The notes: generated by a model from the letters alone, not told the origin. A stretch of DNA of 43,262 bases from Opitutales bacterium (GCA_020831535.1 JAFIGF010000112.1:1-43262); one strand, 5' to 3'. Positions 25,767-34,885 are shown, counted from the stretch's first letter. Numbers and translations are program-made.

Positions 25767-26897
25767 ATGAATACCCCTTCCAAAGTCCTCGTTGTTGATG
25801 ACCAACCGATCAATGTGCATATGCTCAAGCGAAAGCTTGAAAAGCATAAGATGGAAGTACGGACGGCCACCTCTGGAGCGGAATGCCTGCAAATGGTCGA
25901 GGAAGATTGCCCCGATCTTATTCTCCTCGATGTGATGATGCCTGAAATGGACGGTTTTGAAGTTTGCCGGAACCTTCAAAAAAACCGTAAAACAGCCTCT
26001 ATCCCGATTATTTTTGTCACCGCAAAAACAAGTAAAGGAGGACGTCTGGAAGGTCTTGGAGTCGGGGCCGTGGATTACATCACCAAACCCATCGATCTCG
26101 ACGAAACCCTGGCCAGAGTCCAAACCCAACTCAGATTTCTGGAAATCAATCGCGAGAACATCCGACTGCAACAGCGATTAGGCGAAGTCCGGCGCAATTC
26201 CGCCATTGGAGCCATCACCCAAGGCATTGCCCATAACTTAAATAATCTTTTGGGAGTGGCCGTCGGGTATCTCGACCTGATCCGGATCAGTAATGAGAAA
26301 CCGGATTTAGTCCTCAAGTACCACACCATGTTGGATCAGGCGATTCAGCGCATCATTACCATCATTCGGCAACTGTCCTCCCAAATCGAAGAAAATCAAT
26401 TGCCCCGGACAGAAGTTCCCCTGGGCCAACTGATTGAGGAAGGGATCAGCGTCTTTAAAAAAGAGATGGGGCAGGAACTTCCCGTGAAGCTGAAAATCCA
26501 CCGCCCGGAGATTGCCCTCCGTACCCAACGAGAAGCCATCGTCGAATCGCTCAACCGACTCCTGCGCAACGCCTACGAAAGTTATGCCGAAGAAACCCCA
26601 GGGGATCAACGAACCATAACCTTGCAGACCTGGGAAGAAACAAACCACGGCGAAAATACTTTAGTCATTCGCATCCGTGACGAAGGGTCAGGAATCGATA
26701 AAACCGTTGAAGACAGCATTTTCGACCCCTTTGTCAGCACCAAGCAAACCGTCGGAACAGGCATGGGCCTTACCATGGCCCGACACGCCCTCCGCAATAT
26801 CGGTGGCGATGTTACCTTGAAGAACAATCCGGATGGGCAAAACGGTGCCACGGCCCTCGTCTTCCATCCTATGGAATTGGTCTCGGATCGTAAGTAA
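25767..26897 (+). CDS. Receiver domain-histidine kinase hybrid
   Basis: A 376-residue soluble protein with a receiver domain first (1-125): acidic pair Asp11-Asp12, phosphoacceptor Asp55 in LILLDVMMPEMDG, and Lys107 in YITKPID. A coiled linker follows, then a kinase module with His156 in GIAHNLNNLLGV. The ATP-binding domain has the N box RLLRNAYESY, DEGSGIDKTVEDSIFDPFVS and GTGMGLTMARHAL. The layout suggests a kinase controlled by phosphorylation from another kinase; a PAS kinase without a partner lies 4 kb downstream. No DNA-binding domain is present. A GC-rich palindrome (CGGGCAACTTGCCCG, 26919-26933) follows the stop. Confidence 0.9.
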   Translation: MNTPSKVLVVDDQPINVHMLKRKLEKHKMEVRTATSGAECLQMVEEDCPDLILLDVMMPEMDGFEVCRNLQKNRKTASIPIIFVTAKTSKGGRLEGLGVGAVDYITKPIDLDETLARVQTQLRFLEINRENIRLQQRLGEVRRNSAIGAITQGIAHNLNNLLGVAVGYLDLIRISNEKPDLVLKYHTMLDQAIQRIITIIRQLSSQIEENQLPRTEVPLGQLIEEGISVFKKEMGQELPVKLKIHRPEIALRTQREAIVESLNRLLRNAYESYAEETPGDQRTITLQTWEETNHGENTLVIRIRDEGSGIDKTVEDSIFDPFVSTKQTVGTGMGLTMARHALRNIGGDVTLKNNPDGQNGATALVFHPMELVSDRK

Positions 26898-26935
26898 GTG
26901 AAGAAGAGGTGGTCGGTCCGGGCAACTTGCCCGAT

Positions 26936-27610
26936 TCACTCAAATTCCCGGCGAAAGGCTTCAACCTTTTCATTCAATTCCCGAAGGCTTTCTTCCAACT
27001 GCGCGACCCGGTTCTCCAACGCACGGTACTCCTCCGCCGAAACCTCCGGTTTGGCTTCCGGGAAATACGGGGTCGCAGTATCCTGACTATCCTCTTCCTC
27101 CTTGATCTCAGGCTCCCCACAGAGCAAATGGGTGAAGCGGGCTTCCTTCCGGCCAATCTGCCGGGGCAATTCACGCACCAAAGGAAAATCAAAATCCTCC
27201 TGCAAGGACTTCAGTTGTTCCCTCACCTCGTCCAGCGTCGCAAAGGGCCGTAAACGCTCGCTGCGTCCACGAAGCTCCCCAACGGTTTGCGGCCCCCGCA
27301 AAAGAAGTAGGCATAACAAAGCCTCCTGCGCGGGTTCGAAATTCCCCAGCCGGTGGACCGCATGGCGAAACTTTGCCGTCCGGCTGCCGGCCTGATCAAC
27401 CCGCACCGCCAAATGCTTTTCCCGCAACCCATCCAATGCTTTTTTCACCGTCAGCTCGTCAAATTCCACCACCGGATCCCGATTGCTCCGCTGATTGCAC
27501 GCCGAAAGCAACGAATTAACGGTTAAAGGATAAATATCCGGAGTCGTCGTCGCTTTTTCCATCAAGCAACCCAACACCCGGGCTTCCGAAAATGACAAAG
27601 GGGTTTCCAT
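26936..27610 (-). CDS. YceH (DUF480) family protein
   Basis: A 224-residue protein from the ATG at 27610; the extra 12 codons upstream have no likeness. The family opening is clear: LSFSEARVLGCLMEKATTTPDIYPLTVNSLLSA begins two winged-helix-like domains, with CNQRSNRDPV and VKKALDGLREKHLA, then GPQTVGELRGRSERL. The last 45 residues form a coiled coil (ALENRVAQLEESLRELNEKV). The family is common but its biochemical role is not established. It is convergent with the hybrid kinase gene. Confidence 0.9.
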   Translation of the reverse strand: METPLSFSEARVLGCLMEKATTTPDIYPLTVNSLLSACNQRSNRDPVVEFDELTVKKALDGLREKHLAVRVDQAGSRTAKFRHAVHRLGNFEPAQEALLCLLLLRGPQTVGELRGRSERLRPFATLDEVREQLKSLQEDFDFPLVRELPRQIGRKEARFTHLLCGEPEIKEEEDSQDTATPYFPEAKPEVSAEEYRALENRVAQLEESLRELNEKVEAFRREFE

Positions 27611-27738
27611 CCCTTCCAAAAAGCAAAAATCCCCCCCAAAACGCAAGCCCCGGAAAAGTAAATTCCGTCAAAAATCAAGAGTCCGTCCCTTAACCTAACG
27701 TCAATAAATAAATTCGACGAACCTAAACTAAAATCCAC

Positions 27739-27999
27739 AAGGGACTCTTATTAAATGCTTTGTGAAATCATTTCTAGCTGATGTCTTGGTGAGGATGAGG
27801 GCGGTGGCCTGCGCCAGGGCCTCGGTGTGGGACAGGGAGACCCAGACTTCATTACCTCCGAGTCGATCTAAAAGCTGCTTTCCCAAATCGTCCAAGACAA
27901 CAAGTGTCAATAGTCTAGGGACGCTCCCTCAAAAAGTGTCAATAACGAAGTTCCTTGGTCTTAAATTGATTTTGTTTAACTACTTGTAATGAGTCCCTT
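27739..27999. repeat. Inverted repeat and short repeats flanking the acpS fragment
   Basis: AAGGGACTC (27739-27747) and GAGTCCCTT (27991-27999) are an exact 9-bp inverted pair around the acpS fragment. Inside, AAGTGTCAATA occurs twice (27902-27912 and 27934-27944), 32 bp apart, on either side of the palindrome AGGGACGCTCCCT (27917-27929). These look like the ends of a REP-type or small transposon remnant; there is no transposase. Confidence 0.6.
27782..27901 (-). pseudogene. Leftover 3' fragment of a second acpS
   Basis: The minus strand encodes [32 protein letters not shown] and ILTK in one frame, matching the last 40 residues of the intact AcpS at 28008-28439. By hand, 35 of 40 residues and about 97 of 120 bases match, and most codon differences are silent. 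There is no start or N-terminal part. Just upstream of it on the minus strand the homology ends exactly where repeat-like sequence begins (27902). It looks like the tail of a displaced or acquired acpS allele rather than a fresh duplication. Confidence 0.85.
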
Positions 28000-28007
28000 A
28001 TGAAACC

Positions 28008-28439
28008 TTAGAGGGGTCGGGGAGACTTGGTTAGGAGGAGTGCTGTGGCCTGGGCCAGGGTTTCGGTGTGGGACAGGGAAACCCAGACTTCATCGCCCCC
28101 CAGGCGTTGTAGAAGCTGTTTTCCCAACGCATCCAAAACGACCAGAGGCTCGCCCTGCGAACCATGAATCACCCCCACGGAGGTCCAGTTCAGCTCTTTT
28201 CCAATCCCAGTACGGAAGGCTTTACTCACCGCCTCTTTGGCGGCAAAGCGAGCGGCAAAATGCTTGCCGGAAGATTTCATGCCACCGGCATAACGAATTT
28301 CCTCTGGAGTAAAGACCCGTTGCAAAAATTTTTCTCCATGCCGCTGAATCGCCTTCTCAACTCTGGAAACCTCCACCAAATCGTTGCCCAGCCCGAGGAT
28401 CCACCCCCCCACCGGAGGCCATTTTTCACCGCCCGTCAT
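28008..28439 (-). CDS. acpS: Holo-[acyl-carrier-protein] synthase
   Basis: A 143-residue enzyme that moves 4'-phosphopantetheine from CoA to the Ser of acyl carrier protein, needed for fatty acid synthesis. Metal ligands Asp20 (in [16 protein letters not shown]) and Glu69 (in [15 protein letters not shown]) are present, with [18 protein letters not shown] near the end. Its ATG overlaps the pdxJ stop as ATGA; the pdxJ-acpS pairing is conserved in many bacteria. A second, partial copy of its 3' end lies downstream at 27782. Confidence 0.96.
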   Translation of the reverse strand: MTGGEKWPPVGGWILGLGNDLVEVSRVEKAIQRHGEKFLQRVFTPEEIRYAGGMKSSGKHFAARFAAKEAVSKAFRTGIGKELNWTSVGVIHGSQGEPLVVLDALGKQLLQRLGGDEVWVSLSHTETLAQATALLLTKSPRPL

Positions 28440-29215
28440 TGGTCCAAAACTTTCCGGGCATCGTACCCCTCCAGGCGGGCTTTCATTTCCCGCACGGCTT
28501 CCCGCAACCCAGCGGACACCGCCCGGCTGATGATGCTATGGCCGATGTTTAGCTCGTGCAGATAGGGCAGCCGCAGAATGTCGGCAATATTCTGGTAGTT
28601 GATTCCGTGTCCGGCATTCACCACCAAACCGAGACGATCCGCCTGAATACAGGCCTTTTGCAAGCGGCGAACCTCGCTTTCTTTCTGCGCCCCCCGGGCA
28701 TTGGCAAACGTTCCGGTATGCAGCTCAATCACCGGAGCCCCCAACTCCGCCGCCGCCTGAATTTGATCGGGCTCCGGATCAATAAAAAGGCTTACCTCGA
28801 TTCCCGCCTCACGAAGCGGCTGAACCGTCTCCTCCACTCGTTTCCGGTCTCCCGCGACCTCCAGCCCGCCCTCCGTGGTGACTTCATCCCGACCCTCAGG
28901 AACCAAGCAAGCCGCTTCAGGGGACAAGTCCAAGGCAAACTCCACCATTGCCGGGGTGCAGGACATTTCCAGATTCAGGCGGGTTCGCAAACTTTTTCGC
29001 AACCGCCGTACGTCCTCCTCTTGAATATGCCGTCGGTCTTCCCGCAAGTGAACGGTGATGCCGTCCGCTCCGGCCTCCTCGGCCAACAAGGCAAGATAAA
29101 CCGGATCGGGTTCGACAACACCTCCACACGTTTTTTCCAGATCGCGATAGCGAGCCTGACGAAGAGTGGCGGTGTGGTCGATGTTCACCCCCAGAAGCAA
29201 AGCATTTCGGGTCAT
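28436..29215 (-). CDS. pdxJ: Pyridoxine 5'-phosphate synthase
   Basis: A 259-residue TIM barrel that makes pyridoxine phosphate from DXP and 3-amino-1-hydroxyacetone phosphate in the DXP-dependent vitamin B6 route. Motifs: [14 protein letters not shown] at the start, [37 protein letters not shown], and [11 protein letters not shown]. The C-terminal [13 protein letters not shown] is also typical. Coupled to acpS by ATGA overlap. Divergent from the small membrane protein gene across 83 bp. Confidence 0.97.
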   Translation of the reverse strand: MTRNALLLGVNIDHTATLRQARYRDLEKTCGGVVEPDPVYLALLAEEAGADGITVHLREDRRHIQEEDVRRLRKSLRTRLNLEMSCTPAMVEFALDLSPEAACLVPEGRDEVTTEGGLEVAGDRKRVEETVQPLREAGIEVSLFIDPEPDQIQAAAELGAPVIELHTGTFANARGAQKESEVRRLQKACIQADRLGLVVNAGHGINYQNIADILRLPYLHELNIGHSIISRAVSAGLREAVREMKARLEGYDARKVLDQ

Positions 29216-29298
29216 TCTTTACACCTTTACCATCCCGCCGCGAAGCGCAAGCAAAAGGCGTTTGTCATTTTTCCAAAAACTCACATGCTTTTACCCGT

Positions 29299-29670
29299 AT
29301 GGCCAATCCCGAACGCCGACAAGAACTCGAACGCCAGAAAGCGATTATCCAACAACACCTTGCATGGTTGGATCGCGAAATCGCACAAACTGAATCCGAT
29401 ACCCCCGAAGATGGCCACCCCCCTCCCTCGCCATCCCTCCATGTTGCCGGGGAACTGCTGCCCGAGGGCATTGAAACTGAACGTCGTACTGCCGCAGACA
29501 TTCAACAGGAACTTCGTAGCGGCTGTTTCTTTTATTGCGCCCTACTGGTTCTCGCAAGTCTGGTTTTTTATGGCATTCTTCATTTCATCTTCGTCACCAA
29601 CGCACCCGTTGAGGATGACGAGGAAACGCCCGACTCACCTCCCTTCTCCTCGAATGGTCCGGCCGATTGA
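29299..29670 (+). CDS. Small single-pass membrane protein, function unknown
   Basis: A 123-residue protein. The N-terminal part is a charged helix (RRQELERQKAIIQQHLAWLD), followed by a Pro-rich section. One membrane helix (CFFYCALLVLASLVFYGILH, about 76-96) leads to a short acidic tail (VEDDEETPDS). There is no signal peptide and no motif I recognise. The layout suggests a cytoplasmic coiled part anchored in the membrane. It is 32 bp upstream of msrA and likely in the same transcript. Confidence 0.6.
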   Translation: MANPERRQELERQKAIIQQHLAWLDREIAQTESDTPEDGHPPPSPSLHVAGELLPEGIETERRTAADIQQELRSGCFFYCALLVLASLVFYGILHFIFVTNAPVEDDEETPDSPPFSSNGPAD

Positions 29671-29702
29671 CTCTGCCCCAAGAGTTGATTCATCTTTATC
29701 GC

Positions 29703-30236
29703 ATGACTTCTCCCTCCTCCCAGACCCTTTATCTTGGTGCCGGCTGTTTCTGGTGCACCGAAGCTATTTTCCAACAAATTGACGGTGTGCTCTCTGTCAG
29801 GTCCGGTTACATGGGTGGCGACCAACCCAATCCCACGTACGAACAAATCTGCTCGGGACAAACCGGCCATGCTGAGGTCATCGAAGTGCAGTACGACGAA
29901 TTGAAAGTCTCCCCTACGACTCTTTTGGAGATATTCTGGCGCACCCACAACCCAACCACCCTCAACCGCCAGGGCGCCGACATCGGAACCCAGTACCGAT
30001 CAGCCATCTTCTACACGACCCGCGCGCAGGAAGAAGCAGCCACCGCATTGAAAGATTCCCTTGAGGAGAAAGGGGTCTTTGAACAGAAAATCGTGACCGA
30101 AATCACTCCCGCCAGTGAGTTTTATCCCGCCGAGGAATACCATCAGAATTATTACCGCCGCCAACCCCAAGCACCCTACTGCCAAATGATCATCACCCCT
30201 AAACTGGAAAAACTGCAAACCCTGTTGAATTCCTGA
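29703..30236 (+). CDS. msrA: Peptide-methionine (S)-S-oxide reductase
   Basis: A 177-residue MsrA from the ATG at 29703; a frame reaching back to 29667 lacks a normal start codon. It reduces the S form of methionine sulfoxide. The catalytic motif GAGCFWCTEAIF has Cys15 as nucleophile. VRSGYMGG, TGHAEVIEVQYD and AEEYHQNYY are family blocks. The C-terminal APYCQMIITPKL holds a Cys that could act in resolving the disulfide. The partner MsrB is encoded 24 kb away at 4770. It is 1 bp ahead of the panE-like gene. Confidence 0.96.
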   Translation: MTSPSSQTLYLGAGCFWCTEAIFQQIDGVLSVRSGYMGGDQPNPTYEQICSGQTGHAEVIEVQYDELKVSPTTLLEIFWRTHNPTTLNRQGADIGTQYRSAIFYTTRAQEEAATALKDSLEEKGVFEQKIVTEITPASEFYPAEEYHQNYYRRQPQAPYCQMIITPKLEKLQTLLNS

Positions 30237-30237
30237 G

Positions 30238-31206
30238 ATGCCGTCCTCCCCTCCTCAACGCATTGCCATTGTCGGCGCCGGAGCTCTGGGCGGACTCTAC
30301 GGCGGGCTTTTGCAAAGAGCTGGACATGAAGTTCTCTTCGTCGCCCGCTCCGCCTCCGAAGCTCTGACTAAAGACGGTCTGACCGTTCGTCTCCCGGAGG
30401 AATCCTTTACGATCCCCGTCAACGCCTGCCGTGAAACCACCAGCCAAAAACCCGTGGACCTTGTCCTCATCTGCGGAAAAGCCACCGAGAACCCTGCTCT
30501 CGCCAAACACTTGCCTCCCCTCCTCCAGGACCATACTCGGATTGTCACCCTGCAAAACGGTATGGGCAATGCCGAGTTCTTCGCCAAAGCCGTTGGTTCC
30601 GAGCGCATTCTCGGAGGCCTGTGTTTTGTCTGTACCAACCGCACCGGTCCCACGGAGATCACTTGCACCACCCTGGGGAAGATTGAATTCGCCGAAGCGT
30701 TCCCCTCTTCCAGGGACCGGGCACCGATAATCGCGGAGCTCTTTTCCCAGGCTGGCATCCCCTCGCGGGCGTTTCCCTCGCTGGAGGAAATCCAGTGGCG
30801 GAAACTGGCTTGGAATATCCCCTTCAACGGCCTGGCCATTGTCGGGGGCGGCATCACCACTGATCGGATCATGGCTTCAGCCGAATTGGTTCAACTGGGA
30901 CAAACGCTAATGGCGGAAATTTCCCGTGCGGCCAAGTCCCGGGGGTATTCACTGGAGCAGGAGTTTTTGGAAAAGCAATTCAACAAAACCCGCCATATGG
31001 GCTCTTACGCCCCCAGTAGCCTCCTCGATTATCAAGCCGGGAAAGCCGTCGAAGTGGAGCCTATTTTCGGGATACCTCTACGGCGGGCCGAGGAATCCGG
31101 CATTGCCCTGCCAACTCTGCGCGCCCTTTACCTTTTACTTAGCCACCTCGTTCAGTCCCGCACCGACTCTGCAGAAAAGATTGCCAACGAAGGACCGCCC
31201 GTCTAA
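30238..31206 (+). CDS. panE: Ketopantoate reductase family protein (PanE/ApbA)
   Basis: A 322-residue reductase. The NADP motif GAGALGG (13-19) opens it, and the active-site region WRKLAWNIPFNGL holds Lys189, Asn193 and Asn197, matching the Lys and Asn residues of E. coli PanE. It would reduce 2-dehydropantoate to pantoate with NADPH in the path to CoA, which also supplies the acpS substrate. Several proteins of this fold have other substrates, so the symbol is probable, not certain. It lies between msrA and the PAS kinase gene. Confidence 0.82.
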   Translation: MPSSPPQRIAIVGAGALGGLYGGLLQRAGHEVLFVARSASEALTKDGLTVRLPEESFTIPVNACRETTSQKPVDLVLICGKATENPALAKHLPPLLQDHTRIVTLQNGMGNAEFFAKAVGSERILGGLCFVCTNRTGPTEITCTTLGKIEFAEAFPSSRDRAPIIAELFSQAGIPSRAFPSLEEIQWRKLAWNIPFNGLAIVGGGITTDRIMASAELVQLGQTLMAEISRAAKSRGYSLEQEFLEKQFNKTRHMGSYAPSSLLDYQAGKAVEVEPIFGIPLRRAEESGIALPTLRALYLLLSHLVQSRTDSAEKIANEGPPV

Positions 31207-31216
31207 TCATCCTTCT

Positions 31217-32449
31217 ATGCCGCGACGCCGCACCAGCAGTCTGGATAAAGTTCTGGGCCGCATTGAAAGCCTGGATTCAAGTAGCCTTACCGTATTGGCC
31301 CAAAGGCTGGCCCGGGAAAGAAGTCTTCTCGAAGCAGTTTTCAATCTGCTTCGCGAAGGGGTCCTGATCATTGATCCGGAGGGCTTCATTCTTTACGCCA
31401 ACGAATCCGGAGCCCGAATGACGGGTCTCCGGGAGAAAGATATCGGCGAGCTGACTCTCTGGAAACTGGTCCCCGGATTGCACGACTCGCTGGAGTTTGA
31501 ACTGGAGGACCTCCAGACCCAAATCCCTTCAGTGAGTCGCGAGGTTTCGATCAGCTACCCTGAGGACATTACGGTTCGTCTCTATATCGTTCCCTTTCAA
31601 GAGGAGGAAGACCAAACTACCGAAAGCACCTTACCTCCGGAAGAGGAAGAGAAACAGTGGAAACGCTTTGCCGTGATCCTCAGTGACGTCACCAAAGAAA
31701 AAGAATCCACGGCGAAAGCCCTTGAAAGCGAACGGATTCAATCCCTCTTTCATCTCGCCGCCGGGGTGGCCCACGAACTGGGAAACCCCCTAAATTCCCT
31801 GACTATCCACCTGCAACTGACCGAGCGCAAAATCCGCAAAGCCCTCCCTCCGGCCGAAGCTGAGAAAATCCTCGACTCCCTGAATATCTGTCGGGGCGAA
31901 GTCAAGCGGCTGGACGGCATTATCCAGAATTTCCTCGGGGCCATCCGCCTGGATTCCCCGGATTTTCAAAAGCTTCATCTACTGGATTTGGTTGAGGATG
32001 TCCTCAAAGTTCTGGGCGAGGAGCTCCGGGACCGCGACATCGAAGTCGAAGTCGAGTGGAAACGCCAGCTTCCGGATATCTCGGCCGACCGAAACCAAAT
32101 CAAACAGGTTCTTTTCAATTTGCTGAAAAATGCTATGGAAGCCATGCCCCGGGGAGGCTTTTTGCGAATCAGCTTCCGGCGCCACGACGATGGCATCTCC
32201 ATGCTCATCGCTGATACCGGAGACGGCATCGCCCGCGACGACCTCGGGAAAGTGTTTCAACCCTACTTTACCACCAAAAAACAAGGCAACGGACTGGGGC
32301 TGATGATTGTTCACCGCATTATGCGGGCCCACCAGGGGCATATCGGCATTGAAAGCCGGGAAGGAACCGGAACGGTGATCTCGTTATTTTTCCCCACCCA
32401 CTCCCGTTCCCCCAGACTATTACCGGAAAGCCCCAACCCAAAAAAGTGA
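31217..32449 (+). CDS. PAS-domain histidine kinase (NtrB-like)
   Basis: A 410-residue soluble kinase. I choose the ATG at 31217, 10 bp after the panE stop; the frame is open further upstream but only inside panE. A PAS domain (about 36-160; LREGVLIIDPEGFILYANES) is interrupted by an acidic loop (129-147). His186 is in GVAHELGNPLNSL. The ATP-binding domain has NLLKNAMEAMPRGG, ADTGDGIARDDLG and GNGLGLMIVHRI. No membrane segment, so it senses something in the cytoplasm. There is no response regulator next to it. The receiver-kinase hybrid at 25767 is a possible partner (inference). Confidence 0.9.
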   Translation: MPRRRTSSLDKVLGRIESLDSSSLTVLAQRLARERSLLEAVFNLLREGVLIIDPEGFILYANESGARMTGLREKDIGELTLWKLVPGLHDSLEFELEDLQTQIPSVSREVSISYPEDITVRLYIVPFQEEEDQTTESTLPPEEEEKQWKRFAVILSDVTKEKESTAKALESERIQSLFHLAAGVAHELGNPLNSLTIHLQLTERKIRKALPPAEAEKILDSLNICRGEVKRLDGIIQNFLGAIRLDSPDFQKLHLLDLVEDVLKVLGEELRDRDIEVEVEWKRQLPDISADRNQIKQVLFNLLKNAMEAMPRGGFLRISFRRHDDGISMLIADTGDGIARDDLGKVFQPYFTTKKQGNGLGLMIVHRIMRAHQGHIGIESREGTGTVISLFFPTHSRSPRLLPESPNPKK

Positions 32450-32504
32450 AAAGAAGCGGAAACAAGCTGGACGAACCGACGGGAAATCGTAAAGCTAGAC
32501 CCTT

Positions 32505-33950
32505 ATGGAATACGAAGGCGTTATCGGATTGGAAGTCCACGTTCAGATCAAAACCGAGTCGAAAATGTTCACCCGGGCTCCCGCTGGTTACGGAGCTCCC
32601 CCAAACACTCTGACCGACCCCGTCGTCATGGGCCTGCCGGGCGTTCTGCCGGTGATGAACAAAAAGGCCATCGATAAAATCATCAAAGCCGGACTCCTGC
32701 TCAAATGCGAAATCGCCGAGGTTTGCAAATGGGACCGCAAAAATTATTTCTATCCGGACAGCCCCAAAAACTATCAGATTTCCCAATACGACCAACCCAT
32801 CTGCGAAGGCGGCGAAGTCGAGATTGAACTCCCCGGCCCCAGCCGCAATGTCATGGGCGAACACCGGATGGTCGCCCTGACCCGTATTCATCTGGAAGAG
32901 GACGTGGGCAAACTCAACCACTTTGATGGCGACAGTTTGGTTGACCTGAACCGTGCCGGAACCCCCTTGATGGAGATTGTTTCCGAGCCGGTCATGCACT
33001 CCGGCGACGAGGCCTTTGCCTACCTGACGGCCCTCAAGCAAGCGATGATTTATGCCGGCATTTCGGATTGCGACATGGAAAAAGGGCAATTGCGCTGCGA
33101 CGCCAATATCTCCGTTCGCCCCCAAGGATCCGAAATCCTGGGCACCAAGGTGGAGTTGAAAAACCTCAACAGCATCACCGGCGTTAAAAACGGCATCGAC
33201 TACGAGATCAAACGGCAAATCAAAGCCATCCAAACCAACGAGCCCATCGTTCAGGAAACCCGCCGCTGGAATGCTGAAGGCGGTTTCACCAGCGCGATGC
33301 GCTCCAAGGAGATGGCCCATGACTACCGGTATTTCCCCGACCCCGACCTGATGCCCGTTCGCGTGGATAAAGAGTGGATCGAGACCCTCAAAGCGGAGCT
33401 TCCCGAATTGCCTTTTGAAAAACAGCGGCGTTATCAGGAGGAAATGGGGCTTCCCTACACCATCACCTCCGTCCTCGTTCCGGACCGCAATCTATGTGAC
33501 TATTTTGAGGAAGCGATTACCGATGACCTGAAACCACAGGCAGTCGCTAACTGGATCGCCAATGACCTGCTCCGGGAATTGAGTAACGCGGGCCGGGACA
33601 TTACCGATTGCCCGATCAAACCCACTTCCATTGCCGAGTTGATCCGACTTGTCGATAAAGGAGTGATTTCCAGCAAAATCGCCAAGGATGTTTTTCTGGA
33701 GATGTTTGCTTCCGGAGATTCCCCCGACCGCATCGTCGAGAAAAAAGGTCTGAAACAATCCTCTGATACGGGCGAGTTGACCGATATCTGCAACGACGTT
33801 ATCTCCGCCAACCCGAAATCCGTCGAGGATTTTCAAAACGGAAAAGAAAACGCCATCAATTTTCTCAAGGGGCAGGTCATGAAAGCCACTCGGGGTAAAG
33901 CCAATCCGAAGGTCGTGGACGACCTTCTGCGGCAAATCCTAACCTCTTGA
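32505..33950 (+). CDS. gatB: Aspartyl/glutamyl-tRNA amidotransferase subunit B
   Basis: A 481-residue GatB, the kinase and tRNA-binding subunit of GatCAB, which turns Glu-tRNA(Gln) or Asp-tRNA(Asn) into the correct product. Blocks: EGVIGLEVHVQIKTESKMF, then VDLNRAGTPLMEIVSEPVM, GQLRCDANISVRP and the KVELKNLNS run. The C-terminal YqeY-like part has LLRQIL at the end. gatA and gatC are not in the window. The stop codon overlaps the TTG start of the transglutaminase gene. Confidence 0.97.
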   Translation: MEYEGVIGLEVHVQIKTESKMFTRAPAGYGAPPNTLTDPVVMGLPGVLPVMNKKAIDKIIKAGLLLKCEIAEVCKWDRKNYFYPDSPKNYQISQYDQPICEGGEVEIELPGPSRNVMGEHRMVALTRIHLEEDVGKLNHFDGDSLVDLNRAGTPLMEIVSEPVMHSGDEAFAYLTALKQAMIYAGISDCDMEKGQLRCDANISVRPQGSEILGTKVELKNLNSITGVKNGIDYEIKRQIKAIQTNEPIVQETRRWNAEGGFTSAMRSKEMAHDYRYFPDPDLMPVRVDKEWIETLKAELPELPFEKQRRYQEEMGLPYTITSVLVPDRNLCDYFEEAITDDLKPQAVANWIANDLLRELSNAGRDITDCPIKPTSIAELIRLVDKGVISSKIAKDVFLEMFASGDSPDRIVEKKGLKQSSDTGELTDICNDVISANPKSVEDFQNGKENAINFLKGQVMKATRGKANPKVVDDLLRQILTS

Positions 33951-34885
33951 AAAATCTCTATAATGGCGTGAAAACGCTTACCGTACGCCACCTTACCGAG
34001 TATCTCTACAATACTCCCATCCAACCGGGAGAGCATCGTTTGATGCTCCGCCCCAGGGACAGTCATGATTTGCGGATTCTGGATACAGCCCTGAGCATTA
34101 CTCCCGCCGCGGACACGCACTATTATCACGACCCCTTGAACAACTCCATCGCCCTGGCCAGGTTCTCCAACATTTCCACCGAAAAAATCAGTATCCACAG
34201 CGCCTTTCGCTTGGAGCATTATGGCACCGAGCCACTCCGTTACGACCTCGCGCCCTATGCCCAGACCTACCCTTTCGTTTACAATAGCAACGAATTCCCT
34301 GATCTGATGCGAAGCATTGAGCGGCGCTACCCCGACCCCAACGGCGAGATTTACCAGTGGGCCCGGCAATTTATCCCCACCTATGGTTCCACCGACACCT
34401 ATCAACTGCTCCGTGATCTGAATCAGGGGGTGAAGGATAATTTCCGCTATTCCGAACGCCACGAAGAAGGTACCCAGGCACCTCTCGAAACCCTGCAACA
34501 AGGCAGCGGCACCTGCCGCGACTTTGCCTTGTTCCTGATGGAAGCGGCCCGCAGCCTGGGTCTGGCGGCAAGATTCGCCACCGGGTACCTGTACGACCCG
34601 GCCCTCGATGGCGAGGACGAATCCACCATTACCGGTTCGGGCAGCACCCATGCCTGGGCCCAAATCTACCTTCCGGGAGCCGGCTGGGTCGAATGCGACC
34701 CTACCAATGCGATCATTGGTGGAGACCACTTGATTCGCGTTGCCGTCGTCCGCGACCCCTCCCAGGCCGTACCCGTCACTGGTTCCTATGAAGGCCCGTC
34801 GGAAGCCTTTCGCGATCTTCACGTTGAGGTTCAGGTCACCAAAAACGAACCCCCGGAAACCCCTTTGCTGCCATCGGTGGGGTGA
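33947..34885 (+). CDS. Transglutaminase-like cysteine protease-fold protein
   Basis: A 312-residue protein with the bacterial transglutaminase N-terminal domain (about 10-110), then a transglutaminase core. The triad is visible: Cys190 in GSGTCRDFALF, His235 in STHAWAQIYLP, and Asp251 in WVECDPTN. Bacterial members are usually peptidases or amidases rather than cross-linkers. There is no signal peptide, so it is probably cytoplasmic. The start is TTG at 33947, overlapping the gatB stop (TTGA); a GTG at 33968 is the alternative. The natural substrate is unknown. Confidence 0.85.
   Translation: MKNLYNGVKTLTVRHLTEYLYNTPIQPGEHRLMLRPRDSHDLRILDTALSITPAADTHYYHDPLNNSIALARFSNISTEKISIHSAFRLEHYGTEPLRYDLAPYAQTYPFVYNSNEFPDLMRSIERRYPDPNGEIYQWARQFIPTYGSTDTYQLLRDLNQGVKDNFRYSERHEEGTQAPLETLQQGSGTCRDFALFLMEAARSLGLAARFATGYLYDPALDGEDESTITGSGSTHAWAQIYLPGAGWVECDPTNAIIGGDHLIRVAVVRDPSQAVPVTGSYEGPSEAFRDLHVEVQVTKNEPPETPLLPSVG

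Noticed and set aside
32319..33320. A 333-codon minus-strand frame opposite the kinase and gatB genes
   Set aside because: Spans the junction of two real genes on the other strand. It is a by-product of codon bias.
33833..34822. A 329-codon minus-strand frame opposite the transglutaminase-like gene
   Set aside because: Gly/Val-rich sequence typical of a mirrored frame; the plus-strand gene has a full catalytic triad.
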